Assembly: GCF_001953745.1 (NCBI RefSeq)
Contig: NZ_LWLN01000001.1
Location: 3,348,001-3,412,000, forward strand
Reading direction: 5' to 3'
Origin: Natrinema saccharevitans
GTDB lineage: Archaea > Halobacteriota > Halobacteria > Halobacteriales > Natrialbaceae
Length of the DNA stretch: 64,000 nt
Part shown: in pieces, positions 47,516 to 57,022 of the stretch
How positions within the stretch are numbered: position 1 is the first letter of the stretch
Layout of the letters: the number at the start of each line of letters is the position of its first letter
Notes under the pieces: generated by a model
Seen by the model: the letters and a program-made list of their open reading frames with translations, nothing else
Told to the model about the DNA's origin: nothing
The model's database searches: none
Program-made: the position numbers and the translations under genes

Positions 47516-47911
47516 ATGTCCTATCTTAGACGGAGACGGATTCTTCAACTCGTGTTCGTCGGGATTGGTGTCTTGCTACCGGGTTGCTCAGAATGGGTGC
47601 TTAATACCGATCATGAGGATGAAGGAGTCCTGATCGTTAATAATCTCACTCGAGAACCGGTGTCGATTGAACTCGTCGTTCGAGGGACCAAAGAGCGTAT
47701 CTTGTATGAGGGCCACCCACGGATCGAGCCTGGAAAGGGATTCCGTACGGAGTCCTTCCCGGCTGAGGCAAGAACAGTAGAATACGAAGTCAACGACGAC
47801 AATTCAGGTAGTATTGACATCACTGAAAACTCACAAGGAACACAGAACCCTGGGCCGACAAAGTTCACGATATCCTATACGACTAGCGAGGGGATGCGAT
47901 ATGAAGGGTGA
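47516..47911 (+). CDS. Lipoprotein of unknown function
   Basis: The 131-residue protein begins with an arginine-rich n-region (YLRRRRILQLVFVGIGVLLPGCS); LLPGC is a lipobox with the lipidated cysteine at residue 23. The mature part is an all-beta domain (LIVNNLTREPVSIELVVRG). It lies 33 bp after the frameshifted Tat-exported gene in the same AT-rich patch, so the two may be an exported pair. Copy B of the palindromic element begins 9 bp after its stop. Function unknown. Confidence 0.72.
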   Translation: MSYLRRRRILQLVFVGIGVLLPGCSEWVLNTDHEDEGVLIVNNLTREPVSIELVVRGTKERILYEGHPRIEPGKGFRTESFPAEARTVEYEVNDDNSGSIDITENSQGTQNPGPTKFTISYTTSEGMRYEG

Positions 47912-47919
47912 CGAGTATC

Positions 47920-47999
47920 GATAGTAGCAACTGAAACGATGTACACGCTGATCGCAACGCCTGCGATCACGTGTGCAGGGACGTTCAGTTGCTGCTATA
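47920..47999. repeat. 80-bp palindromic element, copy B
   Basis: Outer arms GATAGTAGCAACTGAAAC and GTTCAGTTGCTGCTATAG pair with one wobble. The AACTG/CAGTT stem replaces the CGCTG/CAGCG stem of copies A and D, so both sides changed together. The inner stem GCTGATCGCA/TGCGATCACG is kept. It lies 3' of the lipoprotein gene and about 165 bp before the thermosome gene. Confidence 0.85.
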
Positions 48000-48120
48000 G
48001 CGTGTATATGAGTGACCTCTTCCGGTCACGACTTCCTGCACAATCGTACTATAAAAGATTGTGCGTGAACTCAGTAGAGGGGGGTGCTGTCGGCGCTTTG
48101 TCGGACTAATTCTGAACTAT

Positions 48121-48138
48121 AGCGAAATGCTTATATAG
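48121..48138 (+). promoter_or_regulatory. Promoter of the thermosome gene (BRE plus TATA)
   Basis: GCGAAATGCTTATATAGAA (48122-48140) has a CGAAA-type BRE directly before a strong TATA box TTATATAG. The start codon at 48165 is about 26-30 nt downstream, giving a very short or no leader. The CGAA plus TTATATA layout is like the heat-inducible promoters described for haloarchaeal chaperonin genes. Confidence 0.6.
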
Positions 48139-48164
48139 AATCACAATCAATCCTTCGAGTGACT

Positions 48165-49844
48165 ATGGCTCAACAGCAGATGGGCAACCAGCCCCTTATC
48201 GTACTCTCGGAGGACAGCCAGCGAACCTCCGGGGAGGACGCGCAGTCGATGAACGTGCAGGCCGGGAAGGCCGTCGCCGAGTCGGTTCGGACGACGCTCG
48301 GCCCGAAGGGGATGGACAAGATGCTCGTCGACTCCTCGGGCAACGTCATCGTCACCAACGACGGTGTCACGCTGCTCTCGGAGATGGAGATCGACCACCC
48401 CGCGGCCGACATGATCGTCGAAGTCGCCGAGACCCAGGAAGAGGAAGTCGGTGACGGTACCACCAGCGCGGTCGTCATCGCCGGCGAACTCCTCAGCCAG
48501 GCCGAGGATCTGCTGGACCAGGACATCCACGCCACCACCCTCGCCCAGGGGTACCGAGAGGCCGCCGAAGAGGCCACCGCGGCCCTCGAGGAGGTCGCCA
48601 TCGACGTCGACGAGGACGACACCGAGGTCTTAGAGCAGATCGCCGCGACGGCGATGACCGGCAAGGGCGCGGAGAACGCCAAGGACCTGCTCTCGGGACT
48701 CGTCGTCGAGGCCGTCCGCGCGGTCGCCGGCGACGACGGCGTCGACACGGACAACATCAAAGTCGAGAAGGTCGTCGGCGGCTCCGTCGAGAACTCCGAA
48801 CTCGTCGAGGGCGTCATCGTCGACAAGGAACGGGTCTCCGAGAACATGCCCTACTTCGCCGAGGACGCCAACGTGGCGATCATCGACGGCGACTTGGAGA
48901 TCAAAGAGACCGAGATCGACGCCGAGGTCAACGTCACCGACCCCGACCAGCTCGAGCAGTTCCTCGAACAGGAGGAACAGCAACTCAAGGAGATGGCCCA
49001 GGGAGTCGCCGACGCCGGTGCCGACGTCGTCTTCGTCGACGGCGGTATCGACGACATGGCCCAGCACTACCTCGCACAGGAGAACATCATCGCGGTCCGC
49101 CGCGTCAAGTCCAGCGACCAGTCCCAGCTGGCCCGCGCGACCGGCGCGACGCCCGTCTCGAGCGTCGACGACCTGACCGAGGACGACCTCGGTGCCGCGG
49201 GCAGCGTCGCCCAGAAGGAGATCGCCGGCGACCAGCGCATCTTCGTCGAGGACGTCGACGACGCCCAGGCCGTCACCCTGATCCTCCGCGGTGGCACCGA
49301 ACACGTCATCGACGAGATCGACCGCGCCATCGAGGACTCGCTCGGCGTGGTCCGGACGACCATCGAGGACGGCAAGGTGCTCGCCGGCGGCGGCGCGCCC
49401 GAGATCGAACTCTCGCTCGCGCTGCGTGACTACGCCGACTCCGTCGGCGGCCGCGAACAGCTCGCCGTCGAGGCCTTCGCCGACGCGCTCGAGGTCATCC
49501 CGCGCACGCTGGCCGAGAACGCCGGCCTCGACCCCATCGACTCGCTGGTCGAACTGCGCAGCGCCCACGACGGCGGCGACACCGGCGCCGGCCTCGACGC
49601 CTACACCGGCGACACCATCGACATGGACGCCGAGGGCGTTTACGAGCCGCTGCGCGTGAAGACCCAGGCCATCGAGTCCGCCACCGAGGCGGCCGTCATG
49701 CTGCTGCGCATCGACGACGTCATCGCCGCGGGCGACCTCGCGGTCTCCCACGACGACGACGACGACGACATGCCCGCCGGCGGCCCCGGTGGCATGGGCG
49801 GCGGCATGGGCGGTATGGGCGGCGGCATGGGCGGCATGATGTAG
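48165..49844 (+). CDS. thsA: Thermosome (group II chaperonin) subunit
   Basis: The 559-residue chaperonin has [20 protein letters not shown] (residues 43-62), [15 protein letters not shown] near residue 92, [15 protein letters not shown]-like apical sequences, [16 protein letters not shown] near residue 409 and the C-terminal GGMGGGMGG tail. It forms the two-ring folding machine with ATP-driven lid closure. The lid region and acidic insertions are typical of haloarchaeal members. Which paralogue (alpha, beta or gamma) cannot be told from one gene. An in-frame GTG at 48159 adds two residues and is not used. Confidence 0.96.
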   Translation: MAQQQMGNQPLIVLSEDSQRTSGEDAQSMNVQAGKAVAESVRTTLGPKGMDKMLVDSSGNVIVTNDGVTLLSEMEIDHPAADMIVEVAETQEEEVGDGTTSAVVIAGELLSQAEDLLDQDIHATTLAQGYREAAEEATAALEEVAIDVDEDDTEVLEQIAATAMTGKGAENAKDLLSGLVVEAVRAVAGDDGVDTDNIKVEKVVGGSVENSELVEGVIVDKERVSENMPYFAEDANVAIIDGDLEIKETEIDAEVNVTDPDQLEQFLEQEEQQLKEMAQGVADAGADVVFVDGGIDDMAQHYLAQENIIAVRRVKSSDQSQLARATGATPVSSVDDLTEDDLGAAGSVAQKEIAGDQRIFVEDVDDAQAVTLILRGGTEHVIDEIDRAIEDSLGVVRTTIEDGKVLAGGGAPEIELSLALRDYADSVGGREQLAVEAFADALEVIPRTLAENAGLDPIDSLVELRSAHDGGDTGAGLDAYTGDTIDMDAEGVYEPLRVKTQAIESATEAAVMLLRIDDVIAAGDLAVSHDDDDDDMPAGGPGGMGGGMGGMGGGMGGMM

Positions 49845-49845
49845 G

Positions 49846-50007
49846 ACTAAATTTTGCTCTGTCGTTCGAGAGAGCGAAGCTCTCTCGTGACTGAGCGAAT
49901 CGGAGATTCGCGAGGTCCGCGAGACCTTCGGTCTCGCTTGATGACGAAAGGCGCTTCGCGCCTTTCGAACCACGGGCCAGCGAAGCTGGCCCTCGGCAAA
50001 ATTTAGT
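49846..50007. repeat. 162-bp multi-hairpin element behind the thermosome gene
   Basis: A 12-bp perfect outer stem (ACTAAATTTTGC 49846-49857 with GCAAAATTTAGT 49996-50007) encloses five perfect hairpins with 3-nt loops: 49867-49887 (9 bp, GAA), 49895-49911 (7 bp, GGA), 49919-49937 (8 bp, TTC), 49945-49967 (10 bp, TTC) and 49974-49992 (8 bp, GAA). It starts 2 bp after the stop codon. It may end the transcript, protect the mRNA or be a mobile palindromic array. Confidence 0.85.
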
Positions 50008-50381
50008 ATAAAAGCCCTCCTCGCTCCCTGCCGTCGCTCGACTGTTGCTCGTTCGGCGGGCGCTCGCCCGCTCGAGACGTCCACTGTAGTCGGCTCATTT
50101 CAACGGTCTCTCTGTCGCCGCTCTCGAATCCCGAAGCGTTTCTCTCCGAGGTCGAAGCGGTCCACGAGACGAGTCGTTCGAAGTTGTCGACTGCTCGATC
50201 GGGTGGCTGTCCCGGGCGACGACCGCCGTCGGATCCGGTCGCTGCTGGTGACTGCACCGGTCGCTCACGGACGCGTTTAACGTCCAGTACGCTCGCGACG
50301 GTGAGCGACCCGAGTCGCCCGGGCCGGTGTCGGACCGACGCTGGCGACGGCCTGCCGGCCCCCGAAACCGGGACTGGCAAC
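50008..50381. other. intergenic region
   Basis: About 370 bases between the hairpin element and repeat copy C. Open frames exist on both strands but have poor codon bias and no recognised family. Nothing else is supported. Confidence 0.4.
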
Positions 50382-50465
50382 TATCGTAGCTCTTGAAACG
50401 ATTCACACACCGATCACAACGCTGTCCTGCGATCGGGTGTACATTGACTTTCGAGAGCTACTATA
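50382..50465. repeat. 84-bp palindromic element, copy C
   Basis: Arms TATCGTAGCTCTTGAAA and TTTCGAGAGCTACTATA pair with one mismatch and one T-G wobble. The CTCTT/CGAGAG part differs on both sides from copies A and D. Inner stem and loop (ACACCGATCACAACGCTGTCC) match the other copies. It lies about 100 bp upstream of the ornithine cyclodeaminase-like gene. Confidence 0.85.
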
Positions 50466-50561
50466 CAGCACGTGGAATCAGGGCCCATACCGGACGGTCC
50501 CGTCTGACACGGCGGTCTCGAGTCACGACGAACTAAGTACGAGCCCGCAATATTCGCGGGT

Positions 50562-51560
50562 ATGAACACGCTTCTATTAGACAGCGACGACGTCGACGAA
50601 CACGCTGCGCTCGCGGCCGTCATCGACGCCGTCGAAGAGGCCTTCGGGGCCTTCGAACGCGGTGACACGCAGATGCCGGCCAAGTCCTACATCGACCTGC
50701 CACAGTACAACGGCGACTTCCGGTCGATGCCGGCCTACCTCGATACCGGCGACTGGGACGCCGCCGGGCTCAAGTGGGTCAACGTCCACCCCGACAACCC
50801 CGCGGACCACGATCTGCCGACCGTCCTCGGGACGATGATCTACTCCGACCCCGAGACCGCCTTCCCGCTGGCGATCATGGACGGGACGACGCTCACCATG
50901 AAACGGACCGGTGCCGCCGCGGCCGTCGCCACCGACTATCTGGCCGTCGAGGACGCCACGAGCCTCGGTCTCGTCGGCGCCGGCGTCCAGTCCTACACCC
51001 AGCTCGAGGCGATCAGCGAGGTCCGGCCGATCGAAGAAGTCGTCGTCTCTGATCCCGACGACGAGCGCGTCGACCGGTTCGTGGCGACCTACGAGGACCG
51101 GTTCGACGTTCGCGGCGGCTCGATTTCGGAGGCCGGCCACCGCGACGTGCTGTCGACGGTGACGCCGGTCGAGGACCCGATCGTCGGACCCGACGACGTC
51201 GGCGACCATACGCACATCAACGCCATCGGGGCCGACGCAGAGGGGAAACACGAACTCGAGGACGCCCTGCTCGAGGCGGCGCGGATCGTCATCGACGACC
51301 ACGAGCAGTGTACCCACTCGGGCGAGATCAACGTCCCGTACCACGAGGGAGTGCTGACCGACGCGGACATCCACGGCGAGATCGGCGAACTCGTCGTCGG
51401 GTCGAAAGCGGGGCGGACGGCGGAGACGGGCAACACGGTCTTCGACTCGACCGGGCTCGCGATTCAGGACGTCGCCGCCGCGCGGGTCGTCTACGAGCGG
51501 GCGTCGGCGGACGGTGACGGCCACCCCTTCGATATCGTCGGCGTCGACGACTCGGCGTAA
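50562..51560 (+). CDS. Ornithine cyclodeaminase / mu-crystallin family protein
   Basis: The 332-residue NAD(P)-binding protein has a substrate-domain stretch (MPAKSYIDLPQYNGDFRSMPAYL in shortened form), GLKWVNVHPDN near residue 70, MKRTGAAAAVATDYLA near residue 110 and the Rossmann motif GLVGAGVQSYTQLEAI near residue 138. Family members include ornithine cyclodeaminase, archaeal alanine dehydrogenase and imine reductases. In haloarchaea an alanine dehydrogenase-type role is possible. No neighbour fixes the pathway. Palindromic elements stand on both sides. Confidence 0.88.
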   Translation: MNTLLLDSDDVDEHAALAAVIDAVEEAFGAFERGDTQMPAKSYIDLPQYNGDFRSMPAYLDTGDWDAAGLKWVNVHPDNPADHDLPTVLGTMIYSDPETAFPLAIMDGTTLTMKRTGAAAAVATDYLAVEDATSLGLVGAGVQSYTQLEAISEVRPIEEVVVSDPDDERVDRFVATYEDRFDVRGGSISEAGHRDVLSTVTPVEDPIVGPDDVGDHTHINAIGADAEGKHELEDALLEAARIVIDDHEQCTHSGEINVPYHEGVLTDADIHGEIGELVVGSKAGRTAETGNTVFDSTGLAIQDVAAARVVYERASADGDGHPFDIVGVDDSA

Positions 51561-51640
51561 GGAACGACCCGGCTTTCGGCGTCGTCGGTTCGGGTTCGAC
51601 CGCGGCAGTTGCTGAGTACGACTGGTCCACGCTCGGTTTC

Positions 51641-51724
51641 TATAGTAGCCGCTGAAACGATTTACACACTGATCGCAACGCTGTCGTTCGATCAGGTGTG
51701 CAATGACGTTCAGCGGCTACTATA
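51641..51724. repeat. 84-bp palindromic element, copy D
   Basis: Nearly the same as copy A: the left arm TATAGTAGCCGCTGAAA is identical, with single changes in the inner stem and right arm (CGTTCAGCGGCTACTATA). It lies 80 bp downstream of the cyclodeaminase gene. Confidence 0.9.
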
Positions 51725-51884
51725 ACGCTCGGTCCATCGACAACACGCGCCGCCCGGACCGGCCGACCGACGGTCGGTGAGCCGACCGCGCAAGCGCCGC
51801 GGAATCGACCCCGTTATCGGCTGATCCACCGGCCGAAGCCGCCCCGCCGTCAGTCCGGCGGCTCGGCCCGAACTCCTCGGCGGC
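51725..51884. other. intergenic region between repeats D and E
   Basis: The 160 bases are GC-rich with no supported gene. Together with repeats D and E, the gap from 51561 to 52011 carries no gene. Confidence 0.4.
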
Positions 51885-51958
51885 TATCGTAGCTCGATGC
51901 GCACCGATCGCAACGTTGTCCTGCGATCGGTGTGCAAATCGTTTCAAGAGCTACTATA
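51885..51958. repeat. 74-bp palindromic element, copy E (shortened left arm)
   Basis: The left arm TATCGTAGCTC is short, having lost about ten bases. The right arm GTTTCAAGAGCTACTATA is the complement of the left arm of copy C, and the inner stem GCGCACCGATCGCA/TGCGATCGGTGTGC is the best paired of all. It lies 53 bp after the leuS 3' end. Confidence 0.85.
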
Positions 51959-52011
51959 GACCGACCGTTCCCGAGACGGATCCGATCGGGACATCGTTAC
52001 AGCGACCCGCC

Positions 52012-54657
52012 TCAGTCGTCGATCTCGATCGCCGGCCGTCCGGGTTCGGCGTTGGAGAGGGCGGCCTCGTCGGCGTCGATGGCGCGGACGACGTCGACCG
52101 GCGCGTCGAACTCCCGTTCGATCAGCCACGCGGCCGACTCCAGTGTCGCGTGTTCGTCTTCGGGACCGAGCGTCATCGAGAGCGCTTCCCGTTCGGCCTG
52201 CAGATCCTGACCGTAGTCGGCCGCGGCGTCGCCCTGTTCGCGGATGTGGGACTCGCTCATGAGTTCGCCGATCAGGTTGTCGGCGTCGCTCTCGATCGCG
52301 ATCTCCAAGGCGTCGTACTTCCAGTCGGGGGCGACGACGACCTCGATCCCCGTCGGATCCTCGATCCCGGCGACGTCGACGATGTCGCGGATGTCCTCGC
52401 GGGTGTTCTCGACCAGCTGCCGGCGCTTTTCGACCCGGTCGCGGTCGATCTCGGCGGTCGGCCACTCGGCCTCGGCGACGAACCCGTCGTCGCCGAGCGT
52501 CTCGTGGAGTTCCTCGGCGATGTGGGGCGCGACCGGCGCGAGCAGGCGGACCACGGCCGACAGCCCGCGCTCGTAGGTCTCGGCGTGGGGCTCGGTGTAG
52601 TCGGCGTATTGGCGCAGCGTTCGCACGAGGTCCTGCGTTTCCCGCAGCGCCTTGTTGAACGTCAGGTCGTCGTACTCCGCCGTGGCGATGGCGATCGTCG
52701 CGTCGACCTCCGCGGCGACGTAGCTCGCGATCGCATCGTCGTCGCCGTCGGACTCGTCGGCGACGTACCCCTCGACCATCCCCTGCAGGCGCTCGAGGAA
52801 GGCGTACGTCGACTGGACGCCCTCCTCGCTCCAGTCGAAGTCCCGCTCGGGCTGGGCGGCCTGCATCATAAAGAGTCGGGCGGTGTCGGCCCCGTACTCC
52901 TCGACGATCCGCTGTGGCGAGACGACGTTACCCTTGGACTTGGACATCTTCTCGCCCTCGAGCTGGACCATCCCCTGTGCCAGCAGATTGGTGAACGGCT
53001 CCCGATGCTCGAGTCCCTCGTGGTCGGCAAGTACCTTCGTGAAAAACCGCGAGTAAAGCAGGTGCATCACGGCGTGTTCGATGCCGCCGACGTACTGGTC
53101 GACGGGCATCCAGTCGTTGGCCCGCTCCATGTCGAAGGGGGCATCCTCAAGGTCCGGCGAGACGTACCGCAGGAAGTACCACGAGGAGTCGACGAAGGTG
53201 TCCATCGTGTCGGTCTCCCGTTCGGCCGGGCCGCCACACTCGGGACAGGTCGTCTCCTTCCACTCCTCGGCGGCGTCTAATGGATTGCCGGTCGTGTTGA
53301 TGAACTCCGGCAGTTCGACGGGCAGGTCCGCTTCGGGGACCGTCACGGGGCCGCAGTCGTCGCAGTGAACGACCGGGATCGGCGTCCCCCAGTAGCGCTG
53401 GCGGGAGATCCCCCAGTCACGTAGCTGATACTGCGCGGCCTCCTCAGCGCTGTCGATGTCTTCGGTGAGTCGCTCGCGGGCGATTTCGCTCTCGAGGCCG
53501 CTGTACTCGCCGGCGTCGATCAGGACGCCGTCCTCGGTGAACGCCTCGTCCTCGACGTCCGGGGCCTCGGGCTCCCCGTCGTCGGGTTCGGGCGCGATGA
53601 CCGGGCGGATCTCGATGTCGTTCTTCTCGGCGAAGGCGTGGTCGCGCTCGTCGTGGGCCGGCACCGCCATCAGCGCGCCCGTCCCGACGTCCGAGAGGAC
53701 GAAGTCCGCGACGTAGACGGGGATCTCCTCGCCGGTGACGGGGTTGGTCGCGGTCAGGCCCGTCTCGACGCCGTTGGGTTCGTCGCCGTCGGGGTCGGCC
53801 TCCTCCTCGACGAAGCGCCGGACGTCGTCGTCCTCCTCGGCCAGTACCTCGCTGATCGGGTGGTCCGGCGCGAGCGCGAAGAAGGTCGCGCCGTGGATGG
53901 TGTCGATGCGGGTCGTGAAGGCGGTCACCGAACCGTGCCCGTCGATGGCGAAGTCGACCTCCGCCCCGTACTGGCGGCCGATCCAGTTGCGCTGCATTTG
54001 CCGGACCGAGTTGGGCCACCCCTCGAGATCGTCGATCGCCTCGAGCAGGTCGTCGGCGTACTCGGTGATTTTCAGGAACCACTGCTCGAGTTCGCGCTGT
54101 TCGACGGGGGTGTCACACCGCCAGCAGAGTTCGGCCTCGCCTTCGACCTGTTCGTCGGCCAGGACGGTCTCGCAGTGGGGACACCAGTTGACTTCGGCGT
54201 CGCGGCGCTCGACCAGGTCCTCCTCGTGGAACCGGGAGAAGAGCCACTGGTTCCACTGGTAGTAGTCGGGCGTGCAGGTGGTGATCTCCCGGTCCCAGTC
54301 GTAGCCAAAGCCCATCGACTCCATCTGTTCGGTCATCGTCTCGATGCAGTCGAATGTCCAGTCGCGCGGGTTGGTATCGCGCTCTTTGGCCGCGTTCTCC
54401 GCGGGGAGACCGAAGGCGTCCCACCCCATCGGGTGGAGGACCTCGTCGCCTTGCATTCGTCGGAAGCGAGCGTACGCGTCCGTGATCGTGTAGTTGCGGA
54501 CGTGGCCCATGTGGAGTTTGCCCGACGGGTACGGATACATCCCGAGGACGTACGTCGGATCCTCGACGTCGTCGGGCGTCCGGTAGACGTTCGCCTCGTC
54601 CCACGCCGCTTGCCAGCGCCGTTCGACCGTCGCGTGGTCGTATCCCGCGTCGCTCAT
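52012..54657 (-). CDS. leuS: Leucyl-tRNA synthetase (bacterial type)
   Basis: The 881-residue class I synthetase has the HIGH motif as GKLHMGHVRNYT near residue 47, KMSKSKGNVV near residue 577, an editing (CP1) domain (residues 220-420, with TRIDTIHGATFFALAPDHP) and zinc-binding cysteines (CPHCETVLADEQ, LCWRC). The length and the motif layout match bacterial LeuRS rather than the longer archaeal type; haloarchaea are known to carry the bacterial form. It charges tRNA-Leu in the cytoplasm. The acidic surface fits high salt. It is transcribed away from the SDR gene. Confidence 0.95.
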   Translation of the reverse strand: MSDAGYDHATVERRWQAAWDEANVYRTPDDVEDPTYVLGMYPYPSGKLHMGHVRNYTITDAYARFRRMQGDEVLHPMGWDAFGLPAENAAKERDTNPRDWTFDCIETMTEQMESMGFGYDWDREITTCTPDYYQWNQWLFSRFHEEDLVERRDAEVNWCPHCETVLADEQVEGEAELCWRCDTPVEQRELEQWFLKITEYADDLLEAIDDLEGWPNSVRQMQRNWIGRQYGAEVDFAIDGHGSVTAFTTRIDTIHGATFFALAPDHPISEVLAEEDDDVRRFVEEEADPDGDEPNGVETGLTATNPVTGEEIPVYVADFVLSDVGTGALMAVPAHDERDHAFAEKNDIEIRPVIAPEPDDGEPEAPDVEDEAFTEDGVLIDAGEYSGLESEIARERLTEDIDSAEEAAQYQLRDWGISRQRYWGTPIPVVHCDDCGPVTVPEADLPVELPEFINTTGNPLDAAEEWKETTCPECGGPAERETDTMDTFVDSSWYFLRYVSPDLEDAPFDMERANDWMPVDQYVGGIEHAVMHLLYSRFFTKVLADHEGLEHREPFTNLLAQGMVQLEGEKMSKSKGNVVSPQRIVEEYGADTARLFMMQAAQPERDFDWSEEGVQSTYAFLERLQGMVEGYVADESDGDDDAIASYVAAEVDATIAIATAEYDDLTFNKALRETQDLVRTLRQYADYTEPHAETYERGLSAVVRLLAPVAPHIAEELHETLGDDGFVAEAEWPTAEIDRDRVEKRRQLVENTREDIRDIVDVAGIEDPTGIEVVVAPDWKYDALEIAIESDADNLIGELMSESHIREQGDAAADYGQDLQAEREALSMTLGPEDEHATLESAAWLIEREFDAPVDVVRAIDADEAALSNAEPGRPAIEIDD

Positions 54658-54798
54658 TTGCTTATATAGCTATAGGCGGGGACGCCGCCCTATAGCTTTC
54701 CATACTGCACCCCCGCAGACGACCGCCTCGAGTCGTCGCGACCGGTCGGGTTCCGGTAGCCAAGGGATTTTATCTCCGCCTCCCACCATTCTCGAGGC

Positions 54799-55569
54799 AT
54801 GGTAGCAGATTCCACGGTATTCGTCACGGGCGCGAGTCAGGGACTGGGTCGAGAAATCGCCGTCGCGTTCGCGGACGAGGGCGCGAACGTCGTCCTCGCG
54901 GCCAGAAGCGACGGGATCTACGAGACCGCGGACCTGATCGACGCCCCCGAGCGGACGCTGGCGGTCGAGACGGACGTGACCGAGCCCGACTCGGTCGAAG
55001 CCGCCGTCGACGAGACGATCGAGACCTTCGGCGGGCTGGACTGTCTCGTGAACAACGCCGGGATCGCCGGCCCCACCGCGCCGCTCGAGGCGACGAGCGA
55101 CGACGAGTGGCTCGAGACCCTAGATGTCAACGTCGTCGGGGTGGCCCGCGTCACGCGGGAAGCGGCCCCACACCTGCGCGAGTCGGAGCGGGGCAGCGTC
55201 GTCAACATCTCCTCGATCGGCGGCAAGCGGCCCTACGCCAACCGGGGGCCTTACGCCGCCTCGAAGATGGGGCTGATCGGCCTGACCCGCGCGCTGGCGG
55301 CCGAGTTCGGCGACGACGGCGTGACGGTAAACGCGATCTGTCCCGGCCCAGTCGAGGGCGAGCGCATTCGGGGCGTCTTCGAGCGACAGGCCGAGGAGGC
55401 GGGCGTTCCCGTCGAGGCGGTCGAAGGGGAGGTCCTCGAGAGCCTCATGATCGACGACCTGGTCCCGCCTGAGGAGGTCGCCGACATGGCCGTCCACCTC
55501 GCGAGCGAGGCGTCGCGCCACGTCACGGGCCAGGACATCAACGTCTCGTCGGGCGGGGCGTGGTACTAG
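54799..55569 (+). CDS. Short-chain dehydrogenase/reductase (FabG-like)
   Basis: The 256-residue classical SDR has the cofactor motif TGASQGLGREIA near residue 10, NNAGIAG near residue 84, catalytic Ser in NISSIGG near residue 137 and YAASKMG (Tyr and Lys) near residue 152. The C-terminus VTGQDINVSSGGAWY is typical of FabG-like 3-oxoacyl reductases. The substrate is unknown. The TATA-like ATTTTATC about 25 bp upstream fits a leaderless message. Confidence 0.9.
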   Translation: MVADSTVFVTGASQGLGREIAVAFADEGANVVLAARSDGIYETADLIDAPERTLAVETDVTEPDSVEAAVDETIETFGGLDCLVNNAGIAGPTAPLEATSDDEWLETLDVNVVGVARVTREAAPHLRESERGSVVNISSIGGKRPYANRGPYAASKMGLIGLTRALAAEFGDDGVTVNAICPGPVEGERIRGVFERQAEEAGVPVEAVEGEVLESLMIDDLVPPEEVADMAVHLASEASRHVTGQDINVSSGGAWY

Positions 55570-55582
55570 CGCCGGTCGAACG

Positions 55583-56383
55583 TCAGAGGACGGCGAGAAC
55601 AGCGACGAGCAGGCCGAGGCCGACGAAAACCCCGCCGGCAACCCGACGGAGCCGAACCGACGAGCGCACCTGCTCGCGCTGTTCTTCGAGGCTCCCGGCC
55701 GCGATCGCGAGCGGCGTCTCGTCGGTTCCCCGCAGGACGTACCCGTCAGTGGTCTCGACCAGTTCGCCCCGGACGACCAGTTCGTCGCCGTCACGGACGA
55801 CGGTGGCCTGATACTTGTCGGGCATGGTGGTCTTTCCGCCGACGCTCACGTTGAACTCGAGGTCGCTGACGACGCCGTCCTCGCTCGCCAGCCCGGTTCG
55901 CTCGAGGAAGTGATTGACCGGGTCGAGGTCGCCGAGATAGGACTCCGTCTCGGGATCGCCCAGAAACAGCCCCGGCGAGTCGAAGGGGTCGCCGTCCGCG
56001 TCGGTCGCCAGCGTCGTCGCGTCCACGCGGACGCGGTCCCAGCTGTGATCGACGGCGAACTCGCCGACCGCGAGTTCGGACTCGGCGGTCCGCCACCGGC
56101 TGCCGTTCGGTGTGTTCTCCTTTTGGCGGACCCGCCACGCCCAGAGGGCGGCCGAATCACCGCGGTTCGGTTCGGGTCCGGTCCGTGTCGGTGACGCCGG
56201 CTCGAGGACGCGGACCGGACCGCTTACCGTCGCTTCGCCGCCCGGCTCGACCCGCTCGTCGCTCGCCGACGCGAGTTCGCCGATCGTCTCCTCGCGACTG
56301 TCGAGTTCGCTGGCTCGAGACAGTACGGTACCACCGACCAGGAGAAAGATCCCGGCGACGACGAGTGCGACCACTTGGACCAT
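55583..56383 (-). CDS. GIDE/MUL1-like membrane protein
   Basis: The 266-residue protein has an N-terminal membrane helix (MVQVVALVVAGIFLLVGG) and a C-terminal one (VAGGVFVGLGLLVAVLAVL) with a large beta-rich domain between (residues 35-215) carrying GPVRVLEPASPTRTGP and NHFLERTGL. This two-helix frame around a BAM/GIDE-type domain occurs in archaeal proteins related to mitochondrial MUL1, but without a RING finger. The function is unknown. It is convergent with the SDR gene. Confidence 0.7.
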   Translation of the reverse strand: MVQVVALVVAGIFLLVGGTVLSRASELDSREETIGELASASDERVEPGGEATVSGPVRVLEPASPTRTGPEPNRGDSAALWAWRVRQKENTPNGSRWRTAESELAVGEFAVDHSWDRVRVDATTLATDADGDPFDSPGLFLGDPETESYLGDLDPVNHFLERTGLASEDGVVSDLEFNVSVGGKTTMPDKYQATVVRDGDELVVRGELVETTDGYVLRGTDETPLAIAAGSLEEQREQVRSSVRLRRVAGGVFVGLGLLVAVLAVL

Positions 56384-56540
56384 GTCAGAAGTGTTGCAAC
56401 CGAGACATAATAACCGTCCGGAATCTGTCGATCACCGCGACGGCTGCGGTGACCGCACGGGTGCCGTCGCCGCGTCCGCATCGCTCATCGGCCCGGATCG
56501 AGGGCGGAAACGCGGGCGGCTTCGAGGGTCGAAACGCCGA

Positions 56541-56960
56541 CTACTCGATGTCGATCCGCTTCGAGTCCTCGCCGTCCGAAACCTTCGGGAGGTGGACCGT
56601 CAGCACGCCGTTCTCGAAGCCGGCCGCGACCGCCTCCTCGTCGACGGGCTCCGGCAGACGGATCCGGCGATTCGCGGTGGTCTCGGTCCGCTCGCGGCGG
56701 ACGTACCGGCTCTCGGCGTACTCGCTCTCGTCGGTCCGAGCGGCCTCGAGGCGGAGCGTCCCGTCCGCGAGCGTCAGCTCGATGTCGTCGGTCTCGTAGC
56801 CGGGCAGATCGGCCGTGACGACGAACTCCTCGCCGGTGTCGGCGACGTCGACCGGCACCGAGCCGGGGACCTGCAGCCCGCCGGCGGTCATCCCCTCCTC
56901 GACCTGACTGCTCACGCGGTCGAGCATCTCCTCGATCTCGTCGAACGGATTTCGTCGCAT
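56541..56960 (-). CDS. Small heat-shock protein Hsp20
   Basis: The 139-residue protein has an N-terminal helical arm (MRRNPFDEIEEMLDRVSSQV) and an alpha-crystallin domain with FVVTADLPGYETDDIELTLA near residue 48 and AAGFENGVLTVHLPK near the end. It acts as an ATP-independent holdase. The start is at 56960, MRRNPFDEI; a longer frame is rejected. It could share a stress response with the thermosome at 48165. Confidence 0.93.
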   Translation of the reverse strand: MRRNPFDEIEEMLDRVSSQVEEGMTAGGLQVPGSVPVDVADTGEEFVVTADLPGYETDDIELTLADGTLRLEAARTDESEYAESRYVRRERTETTANRRIRLPEPVDEEAVAAGFENGVLTVHLPKVSDGEDSKRIDIE

Positions 56961-57022
56961 ACGTAGGGTTAGAACCCCGACGGGGATAAATTCTACCCGC
57001 GACGCGTCGACAGAAGGCGTCG

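Noticed and set aside
50003-50380. 125-codon minus-strand ORF after the thermosome gene
   Set aside because: No family, Arg/Ser/Pro-rich shadow composition, and it starts at the hairpin element.
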